Below are positions 23,701 through 31,805 of a stretch of 64,000 nt of DNA, piece by piece. Location of the stretch: positions 124,001-188,000 of the forward strand of contig NZ_JABWGO010000009.1 of NCBI RefSeq assembly GCF_013363995.1, given 5' to 3'. The DNA comes from Nonomuraea rhodomycinica (lineage in GTDB: Bacteria > Actinomycetota > Actinomycetes > Streptosporangiales > Streptosporangiaceae). The translations under genes were made by a program, and so were the position numbers. The notes under the pieces are model-generated. The model was not told the DNA's origin, did no database searches, and saw only the letters and a list, made by a program, of their open reading frames with translations. The first letter of the stretch is position 1, and every line of letters starts with the position of its first letter.

Positions 23701-23745
23701 CTTGCCCGCCCGGCCCGGCCAGGACAGCCGGGCCGGGCCGGCAAG
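23701..23745 (-). terminator. Strong hairpin between peptide gene and processing genes (attenuator)
   Basis: A perfect 12-bp GC stem (23708-23719 with 23727-23738, 7-nt loop) is extended by CTTGCC/GGCAAG (23701-23706 with 23740-23745) across a single C-C mismatch. It starts 14 bp after the peptide stop codon. In peptide operons such hairpins let the precursor be made in excess over the export machinery. Confidence 0.8.
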
Positions 23746-23758
23746 GCAGGCCGGGACG

Positions 23759-23947
23759 TCAGACGGGGCAGCGCCAGCAGTAGGTGCCGTGCACGGGGTC
23801 CCACGCGTAGGTCGCGTACTGCTTGCAGCCGTCCTTCGTGCAGATCCAGCACGCGTACGTCTTGCAGCCGCCGACCGCCTCGGCCTTCTCCTGCGGCACA
23901 AAAGCGCTGATCATGCGTTCACCGAGCCGGGTGATGAGTTCGGTCAC
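23759..23947 (-). CDS. Six-cysteine peptide precursor with Gly-Gly motif
   Basis: 62 aa from the GTG at 23947, chosen because GAAGGGA lies 6-7 nt upstream. A longer frame from an ATG at 24046 has no such site and poor composition. The leader (residues 1-27) ends in AEAVGG. The following 35 residues hold six Cys (28, 33, 36, 41, 57, 60; spacing 4-2-4-15-2) and eight aromatic residues. The downstream genes encode a thioredoxin-like protein, an ABC exporter and a signal peptidase. A secreted disulfide-bonded peptide (bacteriocin or signal) is the simplest reading. Ser is absent from the Cys-rich part, so a lanthipeptide is unlikely. No known family is recognised. Confidence 0.75.
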   Translation of the reverse strand: MTELITRLGERMISAFVPQEKAEAVGGCKTYACWICTKDGCKQYATYAWDPVHGTYCWRCPV

Positions 23948-24254
23948 GAGTGTTCCCTTCGCATTCGGGGACGCTGCAAGCCCGTCCGGCTGAAATCCGC
24001 TGAACAAACGAAGAACTCCGCCCCAGCCGGACGTGAAACGCGCCATGGGAATGAATCCTCAGGCCCGCATCGGCGGATATGCATACCGCGACTTGCCTTG
24101 ACCTCTCCGAGAATGCTGGGCGGGTCTCCGCCGGGTCAAACGTTTGCACGCTGACGCAACATCGCAGCTCACAGCCGTCCCGGCCGGGCGGCCGGGCAGA
24201 ACCCGGAAATGAGGTCAAACCATTCCGCCGGGACCGCAGTCGAAGAATGCGGGC
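23948..24254. promoter_or_regulatory. Divergent regulatory region, peptide operon and DUF5937 regulator
   Basis: 307 bp between divergent starts. It contains a perfect 10-bp palindrome CAAACGTTTG (24137-24146) inside GGTCAAAC, and a second GGTCAAAC at 24213-24220, 79 bp away. These are candidate binding sites for the winged-helix regulator. No confident -35/-10 pair is seen. Confidence 0.45.
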
Positions 24255-25328
24255 ATGTCCGGACGCGATGAGAGGGCGAAAGTGCTGCGCATACACTTCA
24301 CCAGCCAGGACCTGCGCCGGATCACTTTGGCCGAGGACGCGGACCCGCTGTGGGACGTGCTGCTGAGCCTGCACGTCCTGCAGGAAGGGCGGGACCTGGT
24401 CTATGGGGAGTGGTGGCGGCGGACCCGGCGGGTGAAGGTCACGGACTTCCGCCTGTTGCTGTCATTGACGCCGCCCCGGGGATATTCGCCGGACTTCCTC
24501 ACGCCGGGACGCGGCGGCGTCGCGCTGGAGGAGCAACTCGACTGGCTGCTGTCCACCCCGACGCAGCGCTTCCGCGAGGAGCTGAGCTATTTCAGTGACA
24601 AGCAGCCGAACTCCTCGTCGATCAGGGCGCTGCTGGACGGCGGCGCGCCCATGCTCGACCGGTTGGGCAGGGCCGTCACCGAGTACCACCGCGCCGCGAT
24701 AGCTCCGTACAAGCGCGTGCTGCTGCCGCATCTGCAGACCGAGCGCGACCGGATGCTGCGGGGGCTGGCCGACGGCGGCATCGACCATTTGCTGGGCAAC
24801 CTGCATCCCGACGTGGTGTGGGAGCCGCCGGTCCTGTGCGTGCGCGACTACGTGGACCATGATGTGCGCCTCGAGGGGCGTGGGATCGTTCTGCTGCCGT
24901 CGGCGTTCTGCCGCCGCCACCCGATCACGCTGCGCGACACCGATCTCCCACCCGTGCTGTGCCTTCCCGCGCGGCCGCCTGTCGGCTGGCTGCCGCGCGT
25001 CCGCGAGAACGGCGCGACGGAGCGCGAGGCCGAACCGATCGTGGCCCTGCTCGGGCGGACCCGCGCGTACGTGCTGGCGGAGGTCTCCAGCCCCATGACC
25101 ACGACGGAGCTGGCGCTGCGCCTCGGCATCTCACTCGCCATGGCCAGCCGGCACGCGACGGTGCTGCGCGATGCCGGCCTCGTCCATTCCCGGCGGGAGC
25201 GCAACACCGTCTTCCATCACGTCACCACTCTCGGCAGGGCGCTGCTCAACGGCCGGCCGACCGCCGCCGCCTCCCTCAGGGGGCGATCAGGACCGGGGTC
25301 CCCAGAGGCAGCCCCGCCAGCACCTTGA
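24255..25328 (+). CDS. Winged-helix regulator with DUF5937-like N-terminal domain
   Basis: 357 aa. The N-terminal two thirds (LRIHFTSQDLRRITLAEDAD and the PLWDVLLSLHVLQ that follows) resemble the DUF5937 domain found in actinobacterial ArsR-like regulators. The C-terminus (about 265-335) is a winged helix: TRAYVLAEVSSPMTTTELALRLGISLAMASRHATVLRDAG. It is divergent from the six-cysteine peptide operon and is the probable regulator. Its 3' end overlaps the L,D-transpeptidase gene by 53 bp tail to tail. The Pro-rich C-terminal tail lies in that overlap. Confidence 0.82.
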   Translation: MSGRDERAKVLRIHFTSQDLRRITLAEDADPLWDVLLSLHVLQEGRDLVYGEWWRRTRRVKVTDFRLLLSLTPPRGYSPDFLTPGRGGVALEEQLDWLLSTPTQRFREELSYFSDKQPNSSSIRALLDGGAPMLDRLGRAVTEYHRAAIAPYKRVLLPHLQTERDRMLRGLADGGIDHLLGNLHPDVVWEPPVLCVRDYVDHDVRLEGRGIVLLPSAFCRRHPITLRDTDLPPVLCLPARPPVGWLPRVRENGATEREAEPIVALLGRTRAYVLAEVSSPMTTTELALRLGISLAMASRHATVLRDAGLVHSRRERNTVFHHVTTLGRALLNGRPTAAASLRGRSGPGSPEAAPPAP

Positions 25329-26097
25329 GCGCGCGAGCGGGCACCCGGACGCAGCCGTGCGTGACCGCCTGGCCGAACACCTTCCGGTCCGGCCAGCCGT
25401 GGAAGGCGACCGTGCCCGGGCCGCCGCCGAAGGTGTCCAGCGTCTGCGAGTGCGCGCCGAGCGGCAGGATCAGCGGGCTGTAGGTCTTCTTCTTCGGCGA
25501 CATCAAGGCCAGCAGGAACGTCCTGCCGACCGGGGTGGGCGTCTGGGGGCCGCCGACCGCCACCGTCCAGGTGCCGAGCTTCTTGCTTGCCTTCATCACG
25601 GTCAGCTGCCTGGTGCCCAGCTTCACGATGGCGCGGTAGCGGCTGCGCGCCTTCTTCAGGCCCTTGGCGCTGATCCAGCCGGTCACGTGGTTGGGCTTGC
25701 TGGGCAGGAGCACGCGATACCAGCCCTTGCGCGCCTCCACCACGGGGACCCAGGTCAGGCTGCCGAGCTGTTTCGCCGGCAGGGTGGCCGCCGGCTTGCC
25801 GCCGGGCTGGGCGTGGACGGCGACCGTGCGTACGGGGTGGACCACGACGCCGCTCAGCTTGCCGAACGTGTCCGTGTCCTGAGGAAGGCCGCTCAACTGC
25901 GTGAACGTGGTGGCCTGGGGAAGCGCGGTCGCCGTGACCGAGGCACCGGCGCCGCCGGCGGCGGCCGGCGCGGCGCTGGGAGCCGCCGGTGAGGCGGCGG
26001 CGGCGGTGGCGGCGGTGGCCGTGGTGGCGGTCGAGGCGACGAGGCTCATGGCGACGAGCGTCGTGCCGAGGAGTCGGCGGGGGGCATCGAGGGGCAC
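25276..26097 (-). CDS. L,D-transpeptidase (YkuD domain)
   Basis: 273 aa from the GTG at 26097 (GGAG 7 nt upstream). An upstream ATG at 26208 would add a non-signal-like extension. The signal peptide ends around ATTATA. An SH3-like segment (TVAVHAQPGGKPAATLPAKQLG, about residues 90-160) precedes the YkuD domain with THGCVRVP, which carries the catalytic Cys, and GTVAFHGW, which carries the conserved His. It forms 3-3 cross-links in peptidoglycan outside the membrane. Monocistronic. Confidence 0.9.
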   Translation of the reverse strand: MPLDAPRRLLGTTLVAMSLVASTATTATAATAAAASPAAPSAAPAAAGGAGASVTATALPQATTFTQLSGLPQDTDTFGKLSGVVVHPVRTVAVHAQPGGKPAATLPAKQLGSLTWVPVVEARKGWYRVLLPSKPNHVTGWISAKGLKKARSRYRAIVKLGTRQLTVMKASKKLGTWTVAVGGPQTPTPVGRTFLLALMSPKKKTYSPLILPLGAHSQTLDTFGGGPGTVAFHGWPDRKVFGQAVTHGCVRVPARALKVLAGLPLGTPVLIAP

Positions 26098-26258
26098 GAT
26101 CGGCTCCGGAGGTTCTGGACACACATGAACGTCACCTTTTGGCCCCGCTAGATAACGGTTTGGAACGTTTGAAGATCCATGGCCAAAGAGTGTGACATTT
26201 TTACACACATGAGCCCTGTGAGGCTGTAGCTCTCTTCATACGCCAGAGGTGTGGTTCC

Positions 26259-27062
26259 GTGACACCCCCCAGATTCTCCCCGGTGCGGCGCTGGTTGACA
26301 GCCGCGCTCATGCTCGCAGTGGCGGCACTCGCGGTGCTCGCCATCTCCAACACGGCCTCCGCTGGAGCGGTCCAGACGACGCCGCACGGCGACAACGGCG
26401 ACGTCAAGGTCCACAAGTGGACGACGCCGGAGGACGACCAGCGCGACGAGCCGCACGTCTGCGTGTTCTACCTGGTCGGGTTCAACTTCGACGCGGCCCA
26501 GCGGGTGAGCTGGGAGATCAAGTCCTGGCCGCCCACGGGTGACCGGACCACGGTGGAGAGCGGCACCCTGGTGCTGGACCCGAAGGGGCATGGCCGTACC
26601 GCTGACATGACCCTGCCTAACGGGCACTACAAGCTGTTCTGGAACTTCGCCGGGGAGAAGGGGGCGGCGAAGCAGAAGGCGTTCTGGGTCGAGTGCGAGC
26701 CCACGCCCACGCCGACGGTGACGCCTTCCCAGACGTCCACCCCGACGGTGACCCCCTCCCAGACGCCCACGCCGACGGTGACGCCCTCGCAGACGCCGAC
26801 TCCGACGTCCACACCCACGACGACGCCGACCACGACGCCCACGACGACGCCCACGGTGACCACCACCCCCACGCGGACGCCGCCCTCGACGCCGACGCCG
26901 AGCAACACGCCCACCCGCACGCACCCCGGCAACGACGACCGCGGAACGGCGACCACCCAGGACTGGTTCACCTGGGACGAGACCGTCACTCAGCTGCAGG
27001 ACGAGCCCAAGCCCGCGCCCACCCCGACGCCGGTGAAGACCGACATCCCGGTCACCGGCTGA
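26259..27062 (+). CDS. Secreted Pro/Thr-rich cell-surface protein
   Basis: 267 aa from a GTG preceded by AGAGG. The signal peptide (ALMLAVAALAVLAISNTASA) precedes a compact domain of about 110 residues with two Cys (HVCVFYLVGF, VECEPTP). A long Pro/Thr stalk follows, with three 30-bp units encoding TPTPTVTPSQ and then TPTTTPT runs. The C-terminus reads DIPVTG without a membrane helix or sorting motif of normal length, so anchorage is doubtful. It is probably O-glycosylated and wall-associated. A strong terminator follows. Confidence 0.75.
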   Translation: MTPPRFSPVRRWLTAALMLAVAALAVLAISNTASAGAVQTTPHGDNGDVKVHKWTTPEDDQRDEPHVCVFYLVGFNFDAAQRVSWEIKSWPPTGDRTTVESGTLVLDPKGHGRTADMTLPNGHYKLFWNFAGEKGAAKQKAFWVECEPTPTPTVTPSQTSTPTVTPSQTPTPTVTPSQTPTPTSTPTTTPTTTPTTTPTVTTTPTRTPPSTPTPSNTPTRTHPGNDDRGTATTQDWFTWDETVTQLQDEPKPAPTPTPVKTDIPVTG

Positions 27063-27079
27063 CCCGCCACACCGACCGA

Positions 27080-27110
27080 CAGGGCCCGGATCCCCGCGAT
27101 CCGGGCCCTG
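27080..27110 (+). terminator. Rho-independent-like terminator after the surface protein
   Basis: CAGGGCCCGGATC (27080-27092) pairs perfectly with GATCCGGGCCCTG (27098-27110), a 13-bp stem with a 5-nt loop, 18 bp after the stop codon. Confidence 0.85.
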
Positions 27111-27240
27111 CGCCGTCTCCTCAGCTCCACACGAGCACGCGCGGCGGATCCGCGAGCGCCGCCGCTCAACCGCTGACCGGTCACAACCTCGCCGTGAAAC
27201 GCTCGATGACCGACCCTTCACGGCCGATTAGCCTGTTGAT

Positions 27241-28200
27241 GTGAATCTTGTGCAACGCGCCGTCGGCGCTGTCGTCGGCTCGGCCGTGGGTGACGCGCTG
27301 GGTGCTCCGTTCGAGTTCGGCCCGGCGGGCGCGTTCTCCGCCCGCCATCCGGTGCCGGGTGCCGGCGGCGAGATGAGCGGCGGCCGCGGCTGGGACGCCG
27401 GGGAGGCCACCGACGACACGCAGATGGCCGTTCACGTGGCCGAGTCGCTGCTGGAGCGCGGCGGCTTGGACTTACCGGACATCTTCGCCCGCTTCCAACG
27501 GTGGGCGGCCGACCGGCCCAAGGACATCGGACTGCAGACCAGGGACGTACTGGCCCGCGGCCTGCCCTGGGATCAGGCCGCCGCCGCCCACTACCGGAGC
27601 ACTCACCGCGCCGCGGGCAACGGCGCCCTGATGCGTGCCACCCCATCGGCGGTGTACTTCGCCCGCGACGGGCGGCAGGCCACCATGGACGCGGCTCGGC
27701 GCCTCGCCGCCCTCACCCACGGCGACCCGGCGGCCTGGGAAGGCTCCGCGATCTTCCATGACCTGGTACGCGTCGCCCTGGACGGCGCGAACCCCTTGGA
27801 CGAGCTCCCCCGGACCCTCGCCGCCGTCCACCCCGACCATCGGGAACGCTACGCCACCGTCCTCGCCCCCGGCTGGCATCCCGGCCAGGCCACCGAGGTC
27901 AACGGCGCCGTCTGGCCCTGCCTCGGCTCAGCCGTGTGGGCTCTGCGCACCACCCGCAGCTATGAGGCCGCCGTCCGCGCCGCGATCGACCTGGGCGGCG
28001 ACACCGACACCGTCGCCGCCGTCGCCGGCGGCCTGGCCGGAGCCGTGTACGGACCGGCGGCGATCCCCACCGCCTGGACCGGGCCGTTGCACGTCCCGCT
28101 GCCGGGAAGCGGCGGCCGGACCCTGCGTCCGCACCACCTGACGGACCTGGCCCGTCACCTCGTAGAACGTCCAACGACAGCGGAGCGGGCCGGGACGTAG
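27241..28200 (+). CDS. ADP-ribosylglycohydrolase family protein
   Basis: 319 aa, standard for the DraG/ARH fold. Metal-binding motifs are present: GSAVGDALGAPFE, then EATDDTQMAV (first Asp cluster), AAGNGALMR and the C-terminal DLGGDTDTVAAVAGG. It binds two Mg ions and removes ADP-ribose from proteins or small adducts. The start is a GTG without an obvious ribosome site. A TTA codon (27472-27474) is notable because TTA is rare in this genome and can impose bldA dependence in streptomycetes. Its target is unknown. Confidence 0.92.
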   Translation: MNLVQRAVGAVVGSAVGDALGAPFEFGPAGAFSARHPVPGAGGEMSGGRGWDAGEATDDTQMAVHVAESLLERGGLDLPDIFARFQRWAADRPKDIGLQTRDVLARGLPWDQAAAAHYRSTHRAAGNGALMRATPSAVYFARDGRQATMDAARRLAALTHGDPAAWEGSAIFHDLVRVALDGANPLDELPRTLAAVHPDHRERYATVLAPGWHPGQATEVNGAVWPCLGSAVWALRTTRSYEAAVRAAIDLGGDTDTVAAVAGGLAGAVYGPAAIPTAWTGPLHVPLPGSGGRTLRPHHLTDLARHLVERPTTAERAGT

Positions 28201-28232
28201 ACCACGCTCGCAACCGGAGCACCCCGGCGGAG

Positions 28233-28269
28233 GCTGGTCAGCGCTCTTCACCGAAGAGCGCTGACCAGC
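28233..28269. terminator. Bidirectional terminator shared by ARH and NUDIX genes
   Basis: A perfect 17-bp inverted repeat (28233-28249 with 28253-28269) closes over a 3-nt loop. It contains the stop codon of the minus-strand NUDIX gene (28248-28250) and lies 32 bp after the ARH stop. It is the most stable simple hairpin in the window. Confidence 0.9.
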
Positions 28270-28808
28270 TTCCGCGTGAAGCGGTGCATGTGCGGATCGA
28301 GGATCTCGATCGGTTCGTCGAGCACCTGCCGCGGCGCCAACCACGTGACGTCCGCGAACTCGGTGTGGTCGTACGAGGTGACCGCGTCCGCCTCCAGGAG
28401 GAACCACAGCGACACGTCGATGTGCGACCCCGCCCCGCGCGTTCTCGTACAGGTGATGAAGAAGGGCTCCGGCCCCGTCAGGCGGATCGGGCGGGCGGGT
28501 ATGTGCAGTTCCTCCGCACATTCACGTTCGACCGCCCGCCACGGATCCTCTTCCGGTTCGACGTGGCCTCCGCTGGGCAGCCATAGTCCCGCCTTGCGGT
28601 GGGCGACGAGCAACAGCTGCCCGTCACCGTTGAGCACGACGAAGTAGCTGACCAGGTGAGGGTCCGGAATGTCGGGCTTCCGGGTCCGATACAGCGGAGC
28701 ACCACTCGCGATCCAGTCCAGCGCCCCGGCCGCGTGCGCCGCCTCCTGGTGGTCCCAGGGAACAATGCCTTCGACGCGCCGCATGAGCCGAATCCGGTGC
28801 GCATCCAT
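28248..28808 (-). CDS. NUDIX hydrolase
   Basis: 186 aa from the ATG at 28808. The NUDIX box GGHVEPEEDPWRAVERECAEEL fits Gx5Ex7REUxEE (about residues 80-103). It cleaves nucleoside diphosphates linked to another moiety; the substrate cannot be predicted. The N-terminal helical extension (about 40 residues) is seen in many actinobacterial NUDIX proteins. Its last codons form half of the terminator hairpin. No clear ribosome site is seen, so the start is less certain. Confidence 0.86.
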   Translation of the reverse strand: MDAHRIRLMRRVEGIVPWDHQEAAHAAGALDWIASGAPLYRTRKPDIPDPHLVSYFVVLNGDGQLLLVAHRKAGLWLPSGGHVEPEEDPWRAVERECAEELHIPARPIRLTGPEPFFITCTRTRGAGSHIDVSLWFLLEADAVTSYDHTEFADVTWLAPRQVLDEPIEILDPHMHRFTRKLVSALR

Positions 28809-28860
28809 GTGGTGATCGTGCCAGACCCGTGCCGGGGAGCTGAGCTGACCAGTGGGGAGG

Positions 28861-29637
28861 TCAGCTGGGCTGGCCGGTGGGCATGATCGTGACCTGCTGG
28901 AGGTTCGCGCGCGGCGGCAGCGTGGCGATGAAGCCGACGGTCTCGGCGACGTCCTGCGGCGTGAGCCAGTCCATCGTCTCCTTGGAGCCCTCCAGCCACT
29001 GCAGCGCACCGTCGTCGGTGACGTGGCTCTGCAGCTCGGTACCGACGATGCCCGGTTCGAGCGCCGACACCCGCACGTTCTTCGCGCCCAGCTCGGCACG
29101 CAGATGACGCGAGAGGTGACTCACGTACGCCTTGGTGCCGGAGTAGACGGCGAAGGTCGGGAAGATGTTCTGCGCCGCGATCGACGACGTGTTGATCAGG
29201 TCGGCCACGCCACGCTCACCGGCGGCCTTGACCAACTGCGGGGTGAACGCGCCGATGACGTTCATCAGCCCGGTGATGTTGAGGTCGATCTGCCGCTGCC
29301 ACTGATCGGCGGCCAGCTCTTCGATCGGGGCCGGCAACATCACGCCCGCGTTGTTGAACAGCAGGTCGGCGTCGCCCAGTTCGGCCGCCACCCGATCGGC
29401 GGCCGAGCGCACCGCCGCGGCGTCGGTCACGTCGACGGCGATCGGCAGGGCGGTGCCACCGTGCTCTTCGATACGGGCGACCAGCTCCCGCAGCCGGTCC
29501 GCGCGCCGGGCCAGGACGGCGACCCGCGCGCCCAGCCTCGCCAGGTGCTCGGCCGAGGCCTCGCCGATGCCGCTGGAAGCGCCGGTGACGACTGCCACGC
29601 GGCCGGTCAGGGGCTTGGCGAGAGTTTCCGTGGACAT
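28861..29637 (-). CDS. Short-chain dehydrogenase/reductase
   Basis: 258 aa from the ATG at 29637 (GGAAGG upstream). Classical SDR motifs are present: TGASSGIG (about 19-26), NNAG (about 94), catalytic Ser in INTSSIA, and YSGTK with Tyr and Lys. NADP preference is suggested by the Arg-Arg after the second strand (LARRADR). Close to the YdfG-like serine/3-hydroxy acid dehydrogenase type. It is divergent from an XRE/MmyB-type regulator, an association that is very common in actinomycetes, so that protein probably controls it. Confidence 0.92.
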   Translation of the reverse strand: MSTETLAKPLTGRVAVVTGASSGIGEASAEHLARLGARVAVLARRADRLRELVARIEEHGGTALPIAVDVTDAAAVRSAADRVAAELGDADLLFNNAGVMLPAPIEELAADQWQRQIDLNITGLMNVIGAFTPQLVKAAGERGVADLINTSSIAAQNIFPTFAVYSGTKAYVSHLSRHLRAELGAKNVRVSALEPGIVGTELQSHVTDDGALQWLEGSKETMDWLTPQDVAETVGFIATLPPRANLQQVTIMPTGQPS

Positions 29638-29760
29638 GGATGCACACCTTCCGAAGGGTGAGGAATCAAGGGGTGGAACCCTGTGGCCGACAGCCATCGG
29701 CCACGCATCCAGCACACCACCCCCGAGGCCCCGTCAGGGGGCTTGAGCTGGCCCTGAGAA

Positions 29761-29805
29761 GGCAGGCACCGCGGGGGCAGGTACCGGGAAGGCAGGTACT
29801 GGCAG
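29761..29805. repeat. Three 15-bp direct repeats between SDR and HTH genes
   Basis: GGCAGG(C/T)AC(C/T)G recurs at 29761, 29776 and 29791 with exact 15-bp periodicity, 50-90 bp upstream of the HTH gene. It could be an iterated binding site or simple tandem duplication. Confidence 0.7.
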
Positions 29806-29854
29806 GGCCACCCAGGGCGGAGTGCGCCACACACGGCTCCCCCACACTAGGAGC

Positions 29855-30727
29855 ATGGACCGTAGCAGCGAGCTCGCCGACTTCCTGCGCTCCCGTCGCG
29901 CCCGCATCACCCCCGACCGCGCGGGACTGACCGAGGACCGCCGCCCCCGGCGGGTGCCCGGACTGCGCCGCGACGAGGTCGCCCGCCTCGCCGGCGTCAG
30001 CACCGAGTACTACACCCGTCTCGAACAAGGCCGCGCCGGAACCCCCTCCCCGGAGGTCGTCGAGGCTCTCGCACGCGCGCTCCAGCTCGATCTCGCGGAG
30101 CGCGAGCACCTCACCGACCTGCTGGCCCGCCCCGCACCCGCCCGCCGCGCCCCCGCCGAACCGCAGCGGGTCCGCCCAGGTCTGCACCTCATGCTCCAGA
30201 CCTTGGAGCACGTCCCCGCCTTCGTCCTCGGCCGGCGCACCGACGTGCTGGCCAGCAACCGGCTGGCGCGCGCGGTCCTGACCGACTTCGACGCCCTCCC
30301 CGTCCCCCAGCGCAACCTCGCCCGCTACTACCTCCTGGACCCCGAGGCCCGGGACCGCGTCGGAGACTGGGCACAGATCGCCGCCGAGACCGTCGCCATC
30401 CTCCGCCTCGAAGCGGGCCGCCACCCGCACGACCGGCGGCTCGCCGACCTCGTCGGCGAGCTCACCCTGCGCTCACCGGAGTTCACCACCTGGTGGAACG
30501 ACCATCGCGTCCTGCGCCGCACCCACGGCACCAAGCACTACCACCATCCCGTGGTCGGCGATCTCCACTTCGCCTACGAGTCCTTCCAGCCTCCCGGCGA
30601 CCCCGACCAGACCCTGTGCGTCTACAACGTCGAACCCGGCTCCGCCACCGCCGACGCCCTGCGACTGCTGAGCAGCTGGACCGCCGCCGGCCCCTCTGCG
30701 CACACCCCCTCGGCAGAAGCCCACTGA
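29855..30727 (+). CDS. XRE-family regulator with MmyB-like ligand-binding domain
   Basis: 290 aa from the ATG at 29855 (TAGGAG 3-4 nt upstream). The helix-turn-helix (about 10-85) reads GLRRDEVARLAGVSTEYYTRLEQGRA. The C-terminal domain (about 105-280) matches MmyB-like PAS folds (VLASNRLARAVLTDF, FTTWWNDHRV, HHPVVGDLHFAYESF) that bind fatty-acid-like ligands. Likely regulator of the divergent SDR gene. Confidence 0.92.
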   Translation: MDRSSELADFLRSRRARITPDRAGLTEDRRPRRVPGLRRDEVARLAGVSTEYYTRLEQGRAGTPSPEVVEALARALQLDLAEREHLTDLLARPAPARRAPAEPQRVRPGLHLMLQTLEHVPAFVLGRRTDVLASNRLARAVLTDFDALPVPQRNLARYYLLDPEARDRVGDWAQIAAETVAILRLEAGRHPHDRRLADLVGELTLRSPEFTTWWNDHRVLRRTHGTKHYHHPVVGDLHFAYESFQPPGDPDQTLCVYNVEPGSATADALRLLSSWTAAGPSAHTPSAEAH

Positions 30728-30767
30728 ACCCCGAAATTCTCCGACGTACCGCTCGATCCCTGAGACA

Positions 30768-31301
30768 TCAATGCGGCAAGTTCTCCAGAGTCAGCGACCA
30801 GGGGTAGCTGTCGATGCGCTCGGCCCCCGAGCTGGGCGGGCCCGGCTGGAACTCACCGGGACCGAGCAGCACGCGAACGCCTTCGGCGCGCAGCGCGGCG
30901 ACACTGCGCTGAAACGGCACCCGGGAAGCGAGCGCGGTGTTGACGAAGGGCAGGACGACGACGGGGATGCCCAGTCCGGGCGCTTCGGAGAGCAGCCCGA
31001 GGGCGTAGGTGTCGGCGATGCCCTGGGCGAACTTGTTGACCGTGTTGTAGGTCGCCGGCGCGACGACGATGGCGTCGGCGCGCGGTGGTTTGGGCTCATG
31101 CGGCTTGCGGTACCGGCTGCGGACCGGACGGCCGGTCTGCTTCTCCAGTTGGCCGACGTCGATGAAGTCGAGCGCCGACGGCGTGGCGATGATCTGGACG
31201 GTCCAGCCGGCGTCCTGGGCGAGAGTGACCAGACGGCCGACGTCGGGAGCGGGGCCGGCGGCGCAGACGATGACGTAGAGGACCTTGCCGGGTTCGGTCA
31301 C
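30768..31301 (-). CDS. Flavoprotein (Dfp/CoaC-like)
   Basis: 177 aa from the GTG at 31301. A longer frame to 31376 adds an improbable N-terminus. The flavoprotein fold shows KVLYVIVCAAGPA, then RADAIVVAPATYNTVNKFAQGIADTYAL, the FMN-binding signature of phosphopantothenoylcysteine decarboxylases and related enzymes. It is short and lacks the CoaB half, so a stand-alone decarboxylase or oxidoreductase is meant. Substrate unknown. Confidence 0.85.
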   Translation of the reverse strand: MTEPGKVLYVIVCAAGPAPDVGRLVTLAQDAGWTVQIIATPSALDFIDVGQLEKQTGRPVRSRYRKPHEPKPPRADAIVVAPATYNTVNKFAQGIADTYALGLLSEAPGLGIPVVVLPFVNTALASRVPFQRSVAALRAEGVRVLLGPGEFQPGPPSSGAERIDSYPWSLTLENLPH

Positions 31302-31461
31302 GCGATGACTCCCAGGGTTGCCGCGTGCTCGCGGGCTTCGCGGCGGCGCTGATCGGGGCGGTTGCCAGCATGCCACGCACCAGGAGGAGGGCCGCGGGGC
31401 GACCGGTGACTTCCGCAGGCACGAGGCGAGGACCCCTGCCGTGCGTGTGGAGAAGGCCCGT

Positions 31462-31713
31462 CTACTCGCAGCGCCAGTCCCAGTCGCTGCCGTGCCTGTC
31501 GTGAACCTCGACGATCACCCGGAGGTCCGCCGTGTCTCCTGCCTCTTTGAAGGACAAGGAGATCGTCGCGTTCTCCTCGGCTCCTCTGATCGTGGCCTCG
31601 CGGTAGTACTTCCGGATCTCCTCCTGCGTGCGTTCGGTCCGCAGAACGATCCTGATAACGCCTAAGAGGGGTGGGACAGCAGCGACCAAACAGCCCCCCA
31701 TCCACCTCGTCAT
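31462..31713 (-). CDS. Small membrane-anchored hypothetical protein
   Basis: 83 aa. One N-terminal membrane segment (GCLVAAVPPLLGVIRIVL) is followed by a charged domain of about 60 residues ending DWDWRCE. AAGGT lies 9 nt before the ATG. No family recognised. It could encode a small secreted regulator or lipoprotein-like factor. Confidence 0.5.
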   Translation of the reverse strand: MTRWMGGCLVAAVPPLLGVIRIVLRTERTQEEIRKYYREATIRGAEENATISLSFKEAGDTADLRVIVEVHDRHGSDWDWRCE

Positions 31714-31805
31714 GATCGCGACCTTAGGACACAGCCGCGTTCCACACCTGCGGAATCCCGCTCACTGCACGAATATCGCACAGCGGGCAGCTTTCCTATG
31801 ATTAC

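Noticed and set aside
23759..23947. Lanthipeptide precursor reading of the six-cysteine peptide
   Set aside because: The Cys-rich part has no Ser and few Thr, and no dehydratase is nearby; disulfides fit better with the thioredoxin-like gene.
23759..24046. 95-aa version of the six-cysteine peptide starting at 24046
   Set aside because: No ribosome site before that ATG. The GTG at 23947 has GAAGGGA at proper spacing and gives a normal leader.
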